Source: CANHVK01 sp046304235 (GTDB lineage Bacteria; Bacteroidota; Bacteroidia; Flavobacteriales_D; Crocinitomicaceae). Taken from it: 10,587 nucleotides of DNA. Position numbers and translations under genes: made by a program. The DNA lies in the NCBI GenBank assembly GCA_046304235.1, contig JBKCEW010000079.1:1-10587 (forward strand), written 5' to 3'. Of the stretch, positions 1 through 7,112 are shown piece after piece. The notes beneath the pieces were generated by a model that was given only the letters and a program-made list of their open reading frames with translations, did no database searches and had not been told where the DNA came from. Every line of letters begins with the position of its first letter. Positions within the stretch are counted from its first letter, which is position 1.

Positions 1-1
1 A

Positions 2-760
2 TATCCAACAGAACTAAATACTAAAATTTATAAATCTATTTTACACTCGAGTCCTTCTATGCTTTCAAATACATTAAGTGAAGATGTCACCCTTAAAAAT
101 CCGAAATTAAGAGAATTGATAATGATTAGAGCACTTTCAGAAGTGTATTATGGAAGCGAATATCCAAAAGCAAATATCATCACGATCTTAGATAGCATTC
201 AACGAAAGCCGTTATTTTATGATAATAAGATTGTGGCTAAAAATATCTTATTCAGACTTACACAACTTTCATCAGGAATGAAAGCCCCTGATTTTTTTCT
301 CGGAATGAACAAAACGGATAGCGTTTCTTTAAAATCATTTAACGGAAAGTACCTTTATATCCAATTTGTTGATTTGTCATTAGAAGAAAGCCAAAAACAC
401 ATTGAGATACTTAAGCCAATGTATGCAAAATACAAAAGTCAAATAGAATTCCTAACAATCGTTGATGAAACGGCTCCACTCACAAAGAAACAACAAGCGT
501 ATTTTCAACAAATTCCTTGGAAAAAAATTATAGTACCTTCAACTAATGATGTTTATTCAAAATATAAAATCAAAAGTTATCCAGATTACATCTTTCTTGA
601 TGACCAAGGGATGATATACCAATATCCTGCTTTAAAACCTGTACCCAACGGTGATTTAGAAACCGTAGAAAAAACACTCTACACAGTCAAGCGTAGAATT
701 GAAACAGAAAAAGCGAACATGGAGAAAAATTCGATGGACAATATTTACGGGGACGATTAA
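2..760 (+). CDS. Thioredoxin-fold (TlpA/redoxin-like) protein, C-terminal part, 5' end outside the window
   Basis: The reading frame is open to the window edge: 19 sense codons precede the first ATG at 59, so that ATG is probably internal and the gene starts upstream. Counting from that Met, residues 1-70 are mainly helical. From about residue 74 a redoxin-like domain begins with Gly-Met-Lys-Ala-Pro-Asp-Phe, followed by a beta strand at 98-104 (KYLYIQF), a helix, a second strand at 128-135, and the cis-proline loop Ser-Tyr-Pro-Asp at 173-176 followed by IFLDDQG. The place where TlpA-type proteins carry CxxC reads VDLSLEESQ, and the visible protein has no cysteine at all, so it cannot act as a dithiol oxidoreductase. 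It resembles periplasmic thioredoxin-like proteins of Bacteroidota, but any signal peptide lies outside the window. Fold call is good; function is unknown. Confidence 0.75.
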   Translation, partial: YPTELNTKIYKSILHSSPSMLSNTLSEDVTLKNPKLRELIMIRALSEVYYGSEYPKANIITILDSIQRKPLFYDNKIVAKNILFRLTQLSSGMKAPDFFLGMNKTDSVSLKSFNGKYLYIQFVDLSLEESQKHIEILKPMYAKYKSQIEFLTIVDETAPLTKKQQAYFQQIPWKKIIVPSTNDVYSKYKIKSYPDYIFLDDQGMIYQYPALKPVPNGDLETVEKTLYTVKRRIETEKANMEKNSMDNIYGDD

Positions 761-763
761 TTG

Positions 764-869
764 AATTTTTAATGCTAAATGGTTAATGGTTAATAAAAAA
801 TCCCCTCCTTGCCTTCGACAAGCTCAGGCTGACAGAGGAGGATAAACTAAACATTAACCATTAAAAATT
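764..869. repeat. Nested inverted repeat between convergent genes
   Basis: The 119-bp gap between the converging stop codons is mostly palindromic. The outer right arm (852-869, cattaaccattaaaaatt) matches the left side (764-787) apart from a short insertion. Inside it, cctcct at 804-809 can pair with aggagg at 836-841. The loop holds ccttcgacaagctcagg (812-828). From memory, not from a search, this resembles a sequence that recurs between genes in unrelated bacteria. The position suits a two-way transcription end or a repeat insertion. No long T-run follows on either strand, so I do not call it an intrinsic terminator. Confidence 0.5.
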
Positions 870-879
870 AAACATTTAC

Positions 880-2013
880 TTATTCTTCTTCCGTATTTTT
901 CAATTTCATTAACAAGAAATAAGCACCGTTTGTAACTACATCTTCTTTTCCAATTACCTCTGAATTTACAATCTCTACAAATCCATTTTCTTTCGCACCT
1001 GTTTTAACTTCGATCATTTCAAAATTTCCTTCGTTGTGTTGAACAAAAACATACTCTTTATTTTCAAAACGAACGATTGCTGTTTCGGGAACGGTTTGTG
1101 CTTTTTTATTTTTTAACTCAATTTCAGCATTCATATACATACCTGGCACTAACGATTTATCGTAATTTATAAAATGACAATGCACTTCTGTATTTTTATC
1201 AACTGTTAATGAATGTCCAATCAAAATTATTTCACATGGATATTTTTTGTCCGGATTTGCATTGGAATAAGCAATTACGTGTTGACCAATCGCTAAGGAA
1301 GCTAAATCTTTTTCAAATACAGATACATTTAAATGAATATCAGCCACATTAACTAATTCAAATAAGACTTCACTTGGGGTTAAGTATTTACCGATATTAG
1401 CATTAACTTTAGCTACATACCCATTGATTGGCGACGTAATAGTGACTTTTTTGGAAATTTTATTTTCATCCAATCGCTTTGGATTTATACCAATTAACTC
1501 CAAATTTTCCTCCAACGCCTTTAGGTTAATTTTAGCATTTTTAAATTCACCTTCTGCTTGTTGTAATACCTTGTCGCTTGCTGCTTTACTTGCATTTAAC
1601 TCTTTCTGACGGAAATATTCTCCTTCCACTACTTTGAGTTTTACTTTGGCCAACAAATATTCTTGTTGTAAACGAACATATTGCTGATCTTCCAACATCG
1701 CAATTACCTGCCCTTTTCTGACTATCATACCTGGTAATAATTCAGTCGATTTTAAATATCCTCCCATCGGAATACTCACCGAAACTAAATTTTGTGGCGG
1801 AACATCTATTTTACCATTCAACTTTAAAACCGAAGAAATCTCTTTGCTTTCTAGATTGCCCACTTTAATTTCTGCTTGTATCATTTGAGCCTTTGACAAC
1901 GAAACAAGCGTTTCTTTTGTGGATTCTGTTGCAACTTCTGTTTTAACTTCTTCTGTTTTACTATTACAACCTACTAATACGGCTAACACAATTATATACC
2001 CTATATTTTTCAT
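880..2013 (-). CDS. RND efflux periplasmic adaptor (membrane fusion) lipoprotein, CzcB/CusB-like
   Basis: This is a 377-residue adaptor that would bridge the inner-membrane pump and the outer-membrane channel of a CBA-type metal exporter. I place the start at 2013 because it gives a short lipoprotein signal: Met-Lys-Asn, a hydrophobic stretch and the lipobox Leu13-Val-Gly-Cys16. The frame stays open to 2085, but those extra 24 codons lie in an intergenic palindromic repeat. Domain order: first half-lipoyl segment about 68-110, alpha-helical hairpin about 112-172 (QQYVRLQQEYLLAKVK onward), second half-lipoyl segment 190-222 containing SPINGYVA, beta-barrel about 225-298 with VPGMYMNAEIEL, then a membrane-proximal domain to the C-terminus. 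There is no obvious His/Met-rich metal-binding tail. It is the last gene after the pump fusion, 95 bp downstream with the repeat between. Family call is firm; metal specificity is not visible here. Confidence 0.92.
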   Translation of the reverse strand: MKNIGYIIVLAVLVGCNSKTEEVKTEVATESTKETLVSLSKAQMIQAEIKVGNLESKEISSVLKLNGKIDVPPQNLVSVSIPMGGYLKSTELLPGMIVRKGQVIAMLEDQQYVRLQQEYLLAKVKLKVVEGEYFRQKELNASKAASDKVLQQAEGEFKNAKINLKALEENLELIGINPKRLDENKISKKVTITSPINGYVAKVNANIGKYLTPSEVLFELVNVADIHLNVSVFEKDLASLAIGQHVIAYSNANPDKKYPCEIILIGHSLTVDKNTEVHCHFINYDKSLVPGMYMNAEIELKNKKAQTVPETAIVRFENKEYVFVQHNEGNFEMIEVKTGAKENGFVEIVNSEVIGKEDVVTNGAYFLLMKLKNTEEE

Positions 2014-2031
2014 AAATTTTATTTTTTTATT

Positions 2032-2104
2032 TCCTCCTAGAGGGAGGATCAAGGTGGGTGACTTTTTTATGATCACCTCCCTCAATCCCTCCTCAAGGAG
2101 GGAG
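2032..2104. repeat. Pyrimidine/purine-biased intergenic palindrome between pump and adaptor genes
   Basis: Two imperfect inverted arms, 2032-2062 and 2071-2104, surround a short AT-rich centre, so the unit could fold as one long stem. Each arm also contains its own small hairpin: cctcc/ggagg at 2033-2047 and ccctcc/ggaggg at 2087-2102. It fills most of the gap between the pump stop codon and the adaptor start in the same leftward transcription unit. I infer a REP/BIME-like interspersed repeat that could adjust adaptor expression or mRNA stability. Its leftward reading also encodes a spurious N-terminal extension of the adaptor. Other copies cannot be counted from this window. Confidence 0.6.
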
Positions 2105-2108
2105 ATTT

Positions 2109-5100
2109 TTAATTCCCTAAATAAATCATTTCAATACCTAACTCATTATATCTCATCAATGCATCTTGATAATCACTTTGAATAGCAATGCTTTGATTAA
2201 TTAACATCGCCCATTCAAGGTAATTGATTTCACCATTTGAAAACTGTTTATTTGCTGTTTCAAAAATAATTTTCGCATTGGGTAATGCTTTTTCTTCCAA
2301 ATTTGAAATTATTTCAGTTTGTGTTTGGAATTGACGAATCCTATTATCCATTTCAATTTGCCACTTTCGCTTTTCTGATTTCACCGCAAATTCCGTCATT
2401 TGTGTATGAAGTTGTGCAGACTTAATGCTTCTACCTTGCTTCGATAAAAGCGGAACAGTTATACCAATTTGTCCCGATGTGAATCGGCTTGTATGTGTAT
2501 AAAACACATTGTCTGCGCCATAACCATACATTGTTCCTGATACTACACCAAATTGGATTTGCGGTAATAATTTTGCTTTTTCAAATTTGTATTGACTTAT
2601 TGCCATTTGAATTTCGGCATCTAACAACTTCATAGTCGGGTGACTTTCAAACGTGTTTTTTTGACCCGAAAGATTAACAATACTTTTAGTAGCCACTTTT
2701 TCAGGAATAAACTCCTTTTTTGTATTTAACAAATATTGAAACTGTCTTTCTTCATTTTCAATAGCATCATCCAATTGTTTTAACTGTCCAGCAATTTGAA
2801 TACGTTGATTTTCAATAGTTGTTTTTTCTAATAAAATTCCTTCACCCAAACGAATACGCATTTCTGCCTTCGATAAATAGGCCGCGTAAATACTATCAGC
2901 CTGTTTTAACAACTGATTCTTTTCCAATAAAATCAAATATGTGAAATAAGAAATGGAAACCTGTTTCTTTAATTCCTTTTGTTTCAATTCCAATTGTAAA
3001 TTACTCTTTCCTAAATCTACTTGTGCTATCTCACGTTTGCGTTTATACACTAGTGGAAAGTCGATATTCTGATTCACATTTAATCGATTATCGTAATACC
3101 TACTGTTTAGTCGACCAAATTCAGCCTGTACATCAGTAGTAGAAAATGGACTCACTGATTTAACTTGTTGCTTTTGTGATAATACTCGAAGTTGCTCGCT
3201 TCTTAATGCATCGTTGTTTAATAAGGCACTATCTATTGAGGCTTTCAGAGAAATGGTTTGTTGTGCGTTTGCTTGATTACCAAATAAGCATAAAGAAATG
3301 ATTATTAAGGTTGCATTGAGTGTATTGCTCCCTTTTGAATTTTCAGTTTTGGTAAACATCGCATACAAAATTGGTAAGACAAACAAAGTCAAAAAGGTAG
3401 CCAACAACAATCCACCAATAACCACCGATGCCAAAGGACTTTGCACTTCTGCACCTGCTCCGTGACTCATTGCCATCGGTAAAAACCCTAAAGATGCAAC
3501 AAAAGCGGTCATCAATACGGGACGCATCCTGATTTTTGTCCCCATCAAAACTACTTGTTTTAAATTAGTTATCCCTTCTTTATTCAGTCTATTAAATTCT
3601 GCAATTAAGACGATACCGTTTAATACTGCAACACCAAATAAGGCAATGAATCCAACCCCAGCACTGATACTAAATGGCAAATCTAAAATCGCTAACGCAA
3701 AAATGCCTCCAATAGCAGACAATGGTATGGCTGAAAAAATCAACAAGCCTTGTTTCAACGAATTGAAAGCGAAATACAACAATAAGAAAATTAATAATAA
3801 AGCCAACGGAACTGCAATTGAAAGGCGTTGTTTGGCTTCTTCTAAGTTTTTAAAAGAACCTCCATACTCAACGGTATATCCTACTGGAAGTTTAATCTGT
3901 TTCTCTACTTTTCCACTCAATTCCTCCACCAAACTTTGTACATCTCTCCCACGCGCGTTGAATCCTACGACAATACGACGTTTCGTATTTTCACGTTGAA
4001 TCTGATTCGGACCATCAATCAAATCTACTTTTGCCAACGTACTTAATGGAATTTGTAATCCCGAAGGAGTGCTAACTAACATATTTTGAACGTCTGACAC
4101 ATCTTTTCGTTTCTCTTCAGAAACTCTCACAACAACATCAAAACGTTTTTCTCCTTCATACATCATACCTGTAGATTGACCTGAAAAAACAGTATTTATT
4201 GTTCGATTAACTTGTTCGATTGTCAATCCATATTGTGAAATTGCTGAACGATTGTATTTTATGACAATTTGAGGCATTCCAACAACTGGTTCAACAAACA
4301 AATCAGCAGCACCCGAAATTCCCGATACGATTGCAGCTAATTTATTGGCATAATGCGCCAATGTATCCAGGTTCTCTCCATAAATTTTACAAACTACATC
4401 CTGCCTTGCACCTGTCATTAACTCATTAAATCGCATTTGTACAGGATATTGAAAACCAAAAGTTACTCCAGGAACATCCTCCAATTCTTTCCCCATCTTT
4501 TCTGCCAATTCATCAAACGTTTTAGCAGAAGTCCACTCTTTTTTATCTTTTAGAATAATCATTAAATCCGTCGCCTCCATTGGCATCGGGTCTGTTGGAA
4601 TCTCACCACTTCCCGTTTTTCCAACCACCTTTATGACTTCCGGAAAACGTTCTAACAAGATTTTTTCCGCTTTTAAACACGCCTCCAGCGAACCTTGTAA
4701 ACTTGTTCCGGTCAACACACGTGTTTCTACCGCAAAATCACCCTCTTCCAGTGCAGGTATAAATTCTCCCCCTAATGTCATCATCACCAAAACTGCTATT
4801 GCGAACAACCCCAATACTATTGAAATTACTGTTTTTGGAAAATTCAAAACGCGTTCTAAACTTTGCTGATAAATTCGTTCTAATCTTCCCATTAATCTAT
4901 CCGAGAAATTAGGCTTATGAGAAGCTTTTTTAGATAATATAAGCGCACTCATCATTGGAACGTACGTTAAAGACAAAATAAACGCGCCTATCAAAGCAAA
5001 AGCCACTGTTTGAGCCATTGGTTTGAACATCTTCCCTTCGATGCCTTGTAGCGTGAATATTGGCAAATAGACCACCAAAATAATAATCTGTCCAAAAACG

Positions 5101-6455
5101 GCACTATTCATCATTTTAGTAGTGCTTTGCTTGACTATACCATCCATATCGCCTTGACTAAACTTAGAAACATTTTTAAATTTCTTACTATGTGTTAATT
5201 GATGCATAGTTGCTTCTACAATAATAACCGCACCATCGATAATTAACCCAAAATCCAATGCTCCTAAACTCATTAAATTCCCACTCACCCCAAAGACATT
5301 CATCATAATGATCGCAAACAACATCGCTAATGGAATCACACTCGCAACTAATAACCCCGCGCGGAAATTTCCAAGGAAAAGCACCAAGATAAAAACGACA
5401 ATCAATGCCCCTTCTAATAAATTCGTTTCAACCGTGCTAATAGCATTGTTTACCATTTTTGTTCTATCCAAAAACGGTTCTATCACCACTCCTTCTGGTA
5501 GCGTTTTTTGAATTTCTTCAATTTTAGCTTTTACATCTTTGATAACTTGCGAACTATTCCCACCTTTCACCATCATTACAACTGCCCCCGCAACTTCCCC
5601 TTTTCCGTTGTAAGTCATTCCACCATAGCGAATCGCATGACCGATTTTTACCTCTGCTACATCTCTTACTAGTAAAGGAACCCCATCATTAGTCGTCTTT
5701 ATGGCAATTTGATTTAAATCTTCAATCGAACTCAATAATCCTTCAGTGCGGATATACAACACTGAATTGTTCTTTTCGATATACGCTCCCCCTGTGTTTT
5801 GATTGTTTTGTTCGACTGCATTAAACACATCATCTACTGAAATTCCAAATGCATTTAATTTATTGATATCAATTGCGATTTCAAATTGTTTCAACTTTCC
5901 ACCGAAGCTACTCACATCCGCAATTCCTTCTACTCGGAGTAGTTCACGTCGCACAATCCAATCCTGAATGGTTCTCAATTCTGTTTCATCATACTTGCCT
6001 TCATATCCTTTTTTAGGCCTAACCATGTATTGGTAAATCTCTCCCAATCCAGTAGTGATTGGCCCCATTGAAGGAATACCGACTCCTTTTGGAATTTGGT
6101 CTTTTACATTTTGTAATCGTTCTTGCACTTGTTGTCTTGCCCAATAAACATCGGTAGCATCATCGAAGATTAACGTAACCACTGACAACCCAAAACGAGA
6201 GAAAGAACGGATTTCTTTTAACCCGTGAATATTGCTATTGGATTGTTCGACTGGAAAGGTAACTAACCGTTCAATATCGGTAGCTCCCAGGGCTGGTGCA
6301 CTTGTAATAATTTGCACCTGATTGTTGGTTATATCTGGAACAGCATCGATGGGTAATTTTGTAACCTCATACGCTCCAAATGCTATCAAGAAAAGAATGA
6401 ATAAACCAACTATTAATTTCTGTTTAACAGAAAATTCTATTATTTTATTTAACAT
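2109..6455 (-). CDS. czcA: CzcA/CusA-family heavy-metal RND pump fused to a TolC-like outer-membrane channel
   Basis: The 1448-residue protein joins two parts of a tripartite exporter. Residues 1-1034 are a full heavy-metal RND permease: first membrane helix about 12-31, periplasmic loop 32-340, a membrane bundle about 343-508, another helix 541-560, second periplasmic loop 561-875, and final helices about 879-1032. Helix 4 carries LGALDFGLIIDGAVIIVE with Asp401, Asp407 and Glu414, the proton-relay pattern DFGxxxDGAxxxxE of divalent-cation CzcA pumps. The AxxxxxDAA form of CusA copper/silver pumps is absent. Glu414 is followed by Ala where CzcA usually has Asn. Residues 1065-1448 form a TolC/OEP domain with long heptad-like helices (about 1145-1245 and 1345-1440). 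The joint at 1035-1064 looks like a signal peptide ending Ala-Asn-Ala-Gln. The start at 6455 gives the typical RND N-terminus (LNKIIEFSV). Zn/Co/Cd/Ni-type export is inferred from the motif. Confidence 0.93.
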   Translation of the reverse strand: MLNKIIEFSVKQKLIVGLFILFLIAFGAYEVTKLPIDAVPDITNNQVQIITSAPALGATDIERLVTFPVEQSNSNIHGLKEIRSFSRFGLSVVTLIFDDATDVYWARQQVQERLQNVKDQIPKGVGIPSMGPITTGLGEIYQYMVRPKKGYEGKYDETELRTIQDWIVRRELLRVEGIADVSSFGGKLKQFEIAIDINKLNAFGISVDDVFNAVEQNNQNTGGAYIEKNNSVLYIRTEGLLSSIEDLNQIAIKTTNDGVPLLVRDVAEVKIGHAIRYGGMTYNGKGEVAGAVVMMVKGGNSSQVIKDVKAKIEEIQKTLPEGVVIEPFLDRTKMVNNAISTVETNLLEGALIVVFILVLFLGNFRAGLLVASVIPLAMLFAIIMMNVFGVSGNLMSLGALDFGLIIDGAVIIVEATMHQLTHSKKFKNVSKFSQGDMDGIVKQSTTKMMNSAVFGQIIILVVYLPIFTLQGIEGKMFKPMAQTVAFALIGAFILSLTYVPMMSALILSKKASHKPNFSDRLMGRLERIYQQSLERVLNFPKTVISIVLGLFAIAVLVMMTLGGEFIPALEEGDFAVETRVLTGTSLQGSLEACLKAEKILLERFPEVIKVVGKTGSGEIPTDPMPMEATDLMIILKDKKEWTSAKTFDELAEKMGKELEDVPGVTFGFQYPVQMRFNELMTGARQDVVCKIYGENLDTLAHYANKLAAIVSGISGAADLFVEPVVGMPQIVIKYNRSAISQYGLTIEQVNRTINTVFSGQSTGMMYEGEKRFDVVVRVSEEKRKDVSDVQNMLVSTPSGLQIPLSTLAKVDLIDGPNQIQRENTKRRIVVGFNARGRDVQSLVEELSGKVEKQIKLPVGYTVEYGGSFKNLEEAKQRLSIAVPLALLLIFLLLYFAFNSLKQGLLIFSAIPLSAIGGIFALAILDLPFSISAGVGFIALFGVAVLNGIVLIAEFNRLNKEGITNLKQVVLMGTKIRMRPVLMTAFVASLGFLPMAMSHGAGAEVQSPLASVVIGGLLLATFLTLFVLPILYAMFTKTENSKGSNTLNATLIIISLCLFGNQANAQQTISLKASIDSALLNNDALRSEQLRVLSQKQQVKSVSPFSTTDVQAEFGRLNSRYYDNRLNVNQNIDFPLVYKRKREIAQVDLGKSNLQLELKQKELKKQVSISYFTYLILLEKNQLLKQADSIYAAYLSKAEMRIRLGEGILLEKTTIENQRIQIAGQLKQLDDAIENEERQFQYLLNTKKEFIPEKVATKSIVNLSGQKNTFESHPTMKLLDAEIQMAISQYKFEKAKLLPQIQFGVVSGTMYGYGADNVFYTHTSRFTSGQIGITVPLLSKQGRSIKSAQLHTQMTEFAVKSEKRKWQIEMDNRIRQFQTQTEIISNLEEKALPNAKIIFETANKQFSNGEINYLEWAMLINQSIAIQSDYQDALMRYNELGIEMIYLGN
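3264..3359 (-). other. Internal signal-peptide-like junction in the pump/TolC fusion
   Basis: This covers residues 1033-1064 of the fusion. Met1033 is followed by Phe-Thr-Lys-Thr-Glu-Asn-Ser-Lys, then a hydrophobic core at 1049-1058 (TLIIISLCLF), then Gly-Asn-Gln-Ala-Asn-Ala before Gln-Gln. Read alone, it has the n-, h- and c-regions of a secretory signal with an Ala-x-Ala signal peptidase I site at 1064/1065. RND permeases end in the cytoplasm, so something here must carry the TolC domain across the inner membrane. Cleavage, or separate translation from Met1033, would release an ordinary outer-membrane protein. Both outcomes are inference. Confidence 0.5.
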
Positions 6456-6465
6456 ATTAATTTAA

Positions 6466-6517
6466 TTAAGCAGATTAATAAATCTAAAAATCAGATTTTT
6501 AAAATCAATCAGCTTAA
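6466..6517. repeat. Imperfect inverted repeat between His-rich gene and pump gene
   Basis: The arms ttaagcagatt (6466-6476) and aatcagcttaa (6507-6517) pair at 10 of 11 positions. An inner aaatct/agattt stem (6480-6485 with 6493-6498) sits between them. The structure overlaps the stop codon of the His-rich gene and lies just before the pump start, so in leftward mRNA it could form a hairpin separating the two cistrons. No T-run follows, which argues against a strong terminator; partial attenuation or mRNA processing is possible. Confidence 0.4.
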
Positions 6518-6892
6518 TTTAGGCGGTTGCCATATGGATAGATAAATATCTTTTAATGAATGAGTTGAATTTTTAACTCCTTTAACACTTTCTTCGTTAA
6601 ATAAAATTTGATTTCCCACCACTAATTTACCTTGTTCAGGAAGCACACTTACAAATGAAGTAGCACATAGCGAATGGTGTTTTTGAAATGGAGAATGATT
6701 ATGTTCTGGATGAGATTTGTCCGTTCCTTTTTCACCTAAAGCATGATCTAAAAACTCACTAAAAGACAAGTTTTGATGATGCTCGTAATGCTCCGTTAAA
6801 TCACCAAATACATGCATATAATGGAATAATTCAGTCGGCACCAGGGTTGCCAAAAAAAACAGAATCACAAAATATACGTTGGTTATTTTCAT
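6509..6892 (-). CDS. Small exported histidine-rich protein, probable accessory of the metal efflux module
   Basis: I do not recognise a named family for this 127-residue protein. A hydrophobic N-terminal segment (about residues 6-19, Val-Tyr-Phe-Val-Ile-Leu-Phe-Phe-Leu-Ala-Thr-Leu-Val) would act as a signal peptide or membrane anchor. It contains 12 histidines, 11 of them between residues 24 and 73, in clusters such as HYMH (24-27), EHYEHH (34-39), HPEHNH (61-66) and KHH (71-73), with a single Cys at 76. Such spacing suits binding of Zn, Ni, Co or Cu in the periplasm. The C-terminal part is less polar and ends IWQPPKLS. It stands first in the leftward cluster, 53 bp before the pump gene, so a metal-buffering, delivery or sensing role for the exporter is the natural inference. 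Confidence 0.75.
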   Translation of the reverse strand: MKITNVYFVILFFLATLVPTELFHYMHVFGDLTEHYEHHQNLSFSEFLDHALGEKGTDKSHPEHNHSPFQKHHSLCATSFVSVLPEQGKLVVGNQILFNEESVKGVKNSTHSLKDIYLSIWQPPKLS

Positions 6893-6984
6893 AAATTAAA
6901 GGTAAATAGTATTTAAGGATAATTTGCTAACTACTTTGTTAAATTTTCAATCAAAAAACTAATTTAGAATGAGTATACCCTATT

Positions 6985-7035
6985 TTATTTTGGTGCCAAA
7001 AACTCATTTTCCAACCACTTTTGGCACCAAAATAA
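6985..7035. repeat. 51-bp dyad element, copy A
   Basis: The left arm TTATTTTGGTGCCAAAA (6985-7001) and right arm TTTTGGCACCAAAATAA (7019-7035) are perfect 17-bp reverse complements around a 17-bp core (7002-7018). Each arm is itself nearly palindromic (TTTTGG-TG-CCAAAA). It lies in the divergent gap between the His-rich gene and the ATPase gene. It is the only one of the four copies with perfectly matching arms, so it serves as the reference. Confidence 0.88.
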
Positions 7036-7050
7036 ACACAAAAAAAAACA

Positions 7051-7101
7051 TTATTTTGGTTCCAAAAATAAAAAATATAACTACTTTTGGCACCATAATA
7101 A
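7051..7101. repeat. 51-bp dyad element, copy B
   Basis: The left arm is 7051-7067 (TTATTTTGGTTCCAAAA), the core 7068-7084, and the right arm 7085-7101 (TTTTGGCACCATAATAA). Arm and core lengths equal copy A, while the core sequence differs. One base in each arm departs from the consensus. It follows copy A after 15 bp and ends 11 bp before the ATPase start codon, so it must overlap the promoter or leader of that gene. Confidence 0.85.
7055..7089 (+). promoter_or_regulatory. Candidate Bacteroidota-type promoter of the ATPase gene, inside copy B
   Basis: TACTTTTG at 7082-7089 fits the -7 consensus TAnnTTTG. TTTG at 7055-7058, in the left arm, lies 23 bp upstream, at the long end of the usual range for a -33 element. 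Transcription would begin near 7096, giving a leader of about 17 nt before the ATG at 7113. Both boxes fall in the dyad arms, so a protein bound to the element would block RNA polymerase. This is a motif match only. Confidence 0.4.
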
Positions 7102-7112
7102 CATAAAATAAA

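Noticed and set aside
2014..2085. N-terminal extension of the adaptor protein
   Set aside because: It lies entirely in an intergenic palindrome, and the downstream Met at 2013 gives a proper lipoprotein signal with a lipobox.
1424..2185. Rightward open frames opposite the adaptor gene (1424-1609 and 1919-2185)
   Set aside because: They are antisense to a well-supported gene and have low-complexity, non-family-like sequence.
3646..5511. Rightward open frames opposite the pump gene (3646-3999, 4633-4869, 5308-5511)
   Set aside because: They are antisense shadows of conserved RND sequence with no recognisable domains.
2109..6455. CusA-type copper/silver specificity
   Set aside because: The helix-4 signature DFGxxxDGA matches the divalent-cation CzcA branch, not the AxxxxxDAA form of CusA.
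6985..7101. Possible CRISPR array from repeated TTTTGG/CCAAAA units
   Set aside because: The repeats alternate in inverted orientation with 15-17-bp gaps, only two units are adjacent, and there are no spacer-length 30-40-bp intervals or cas genes.
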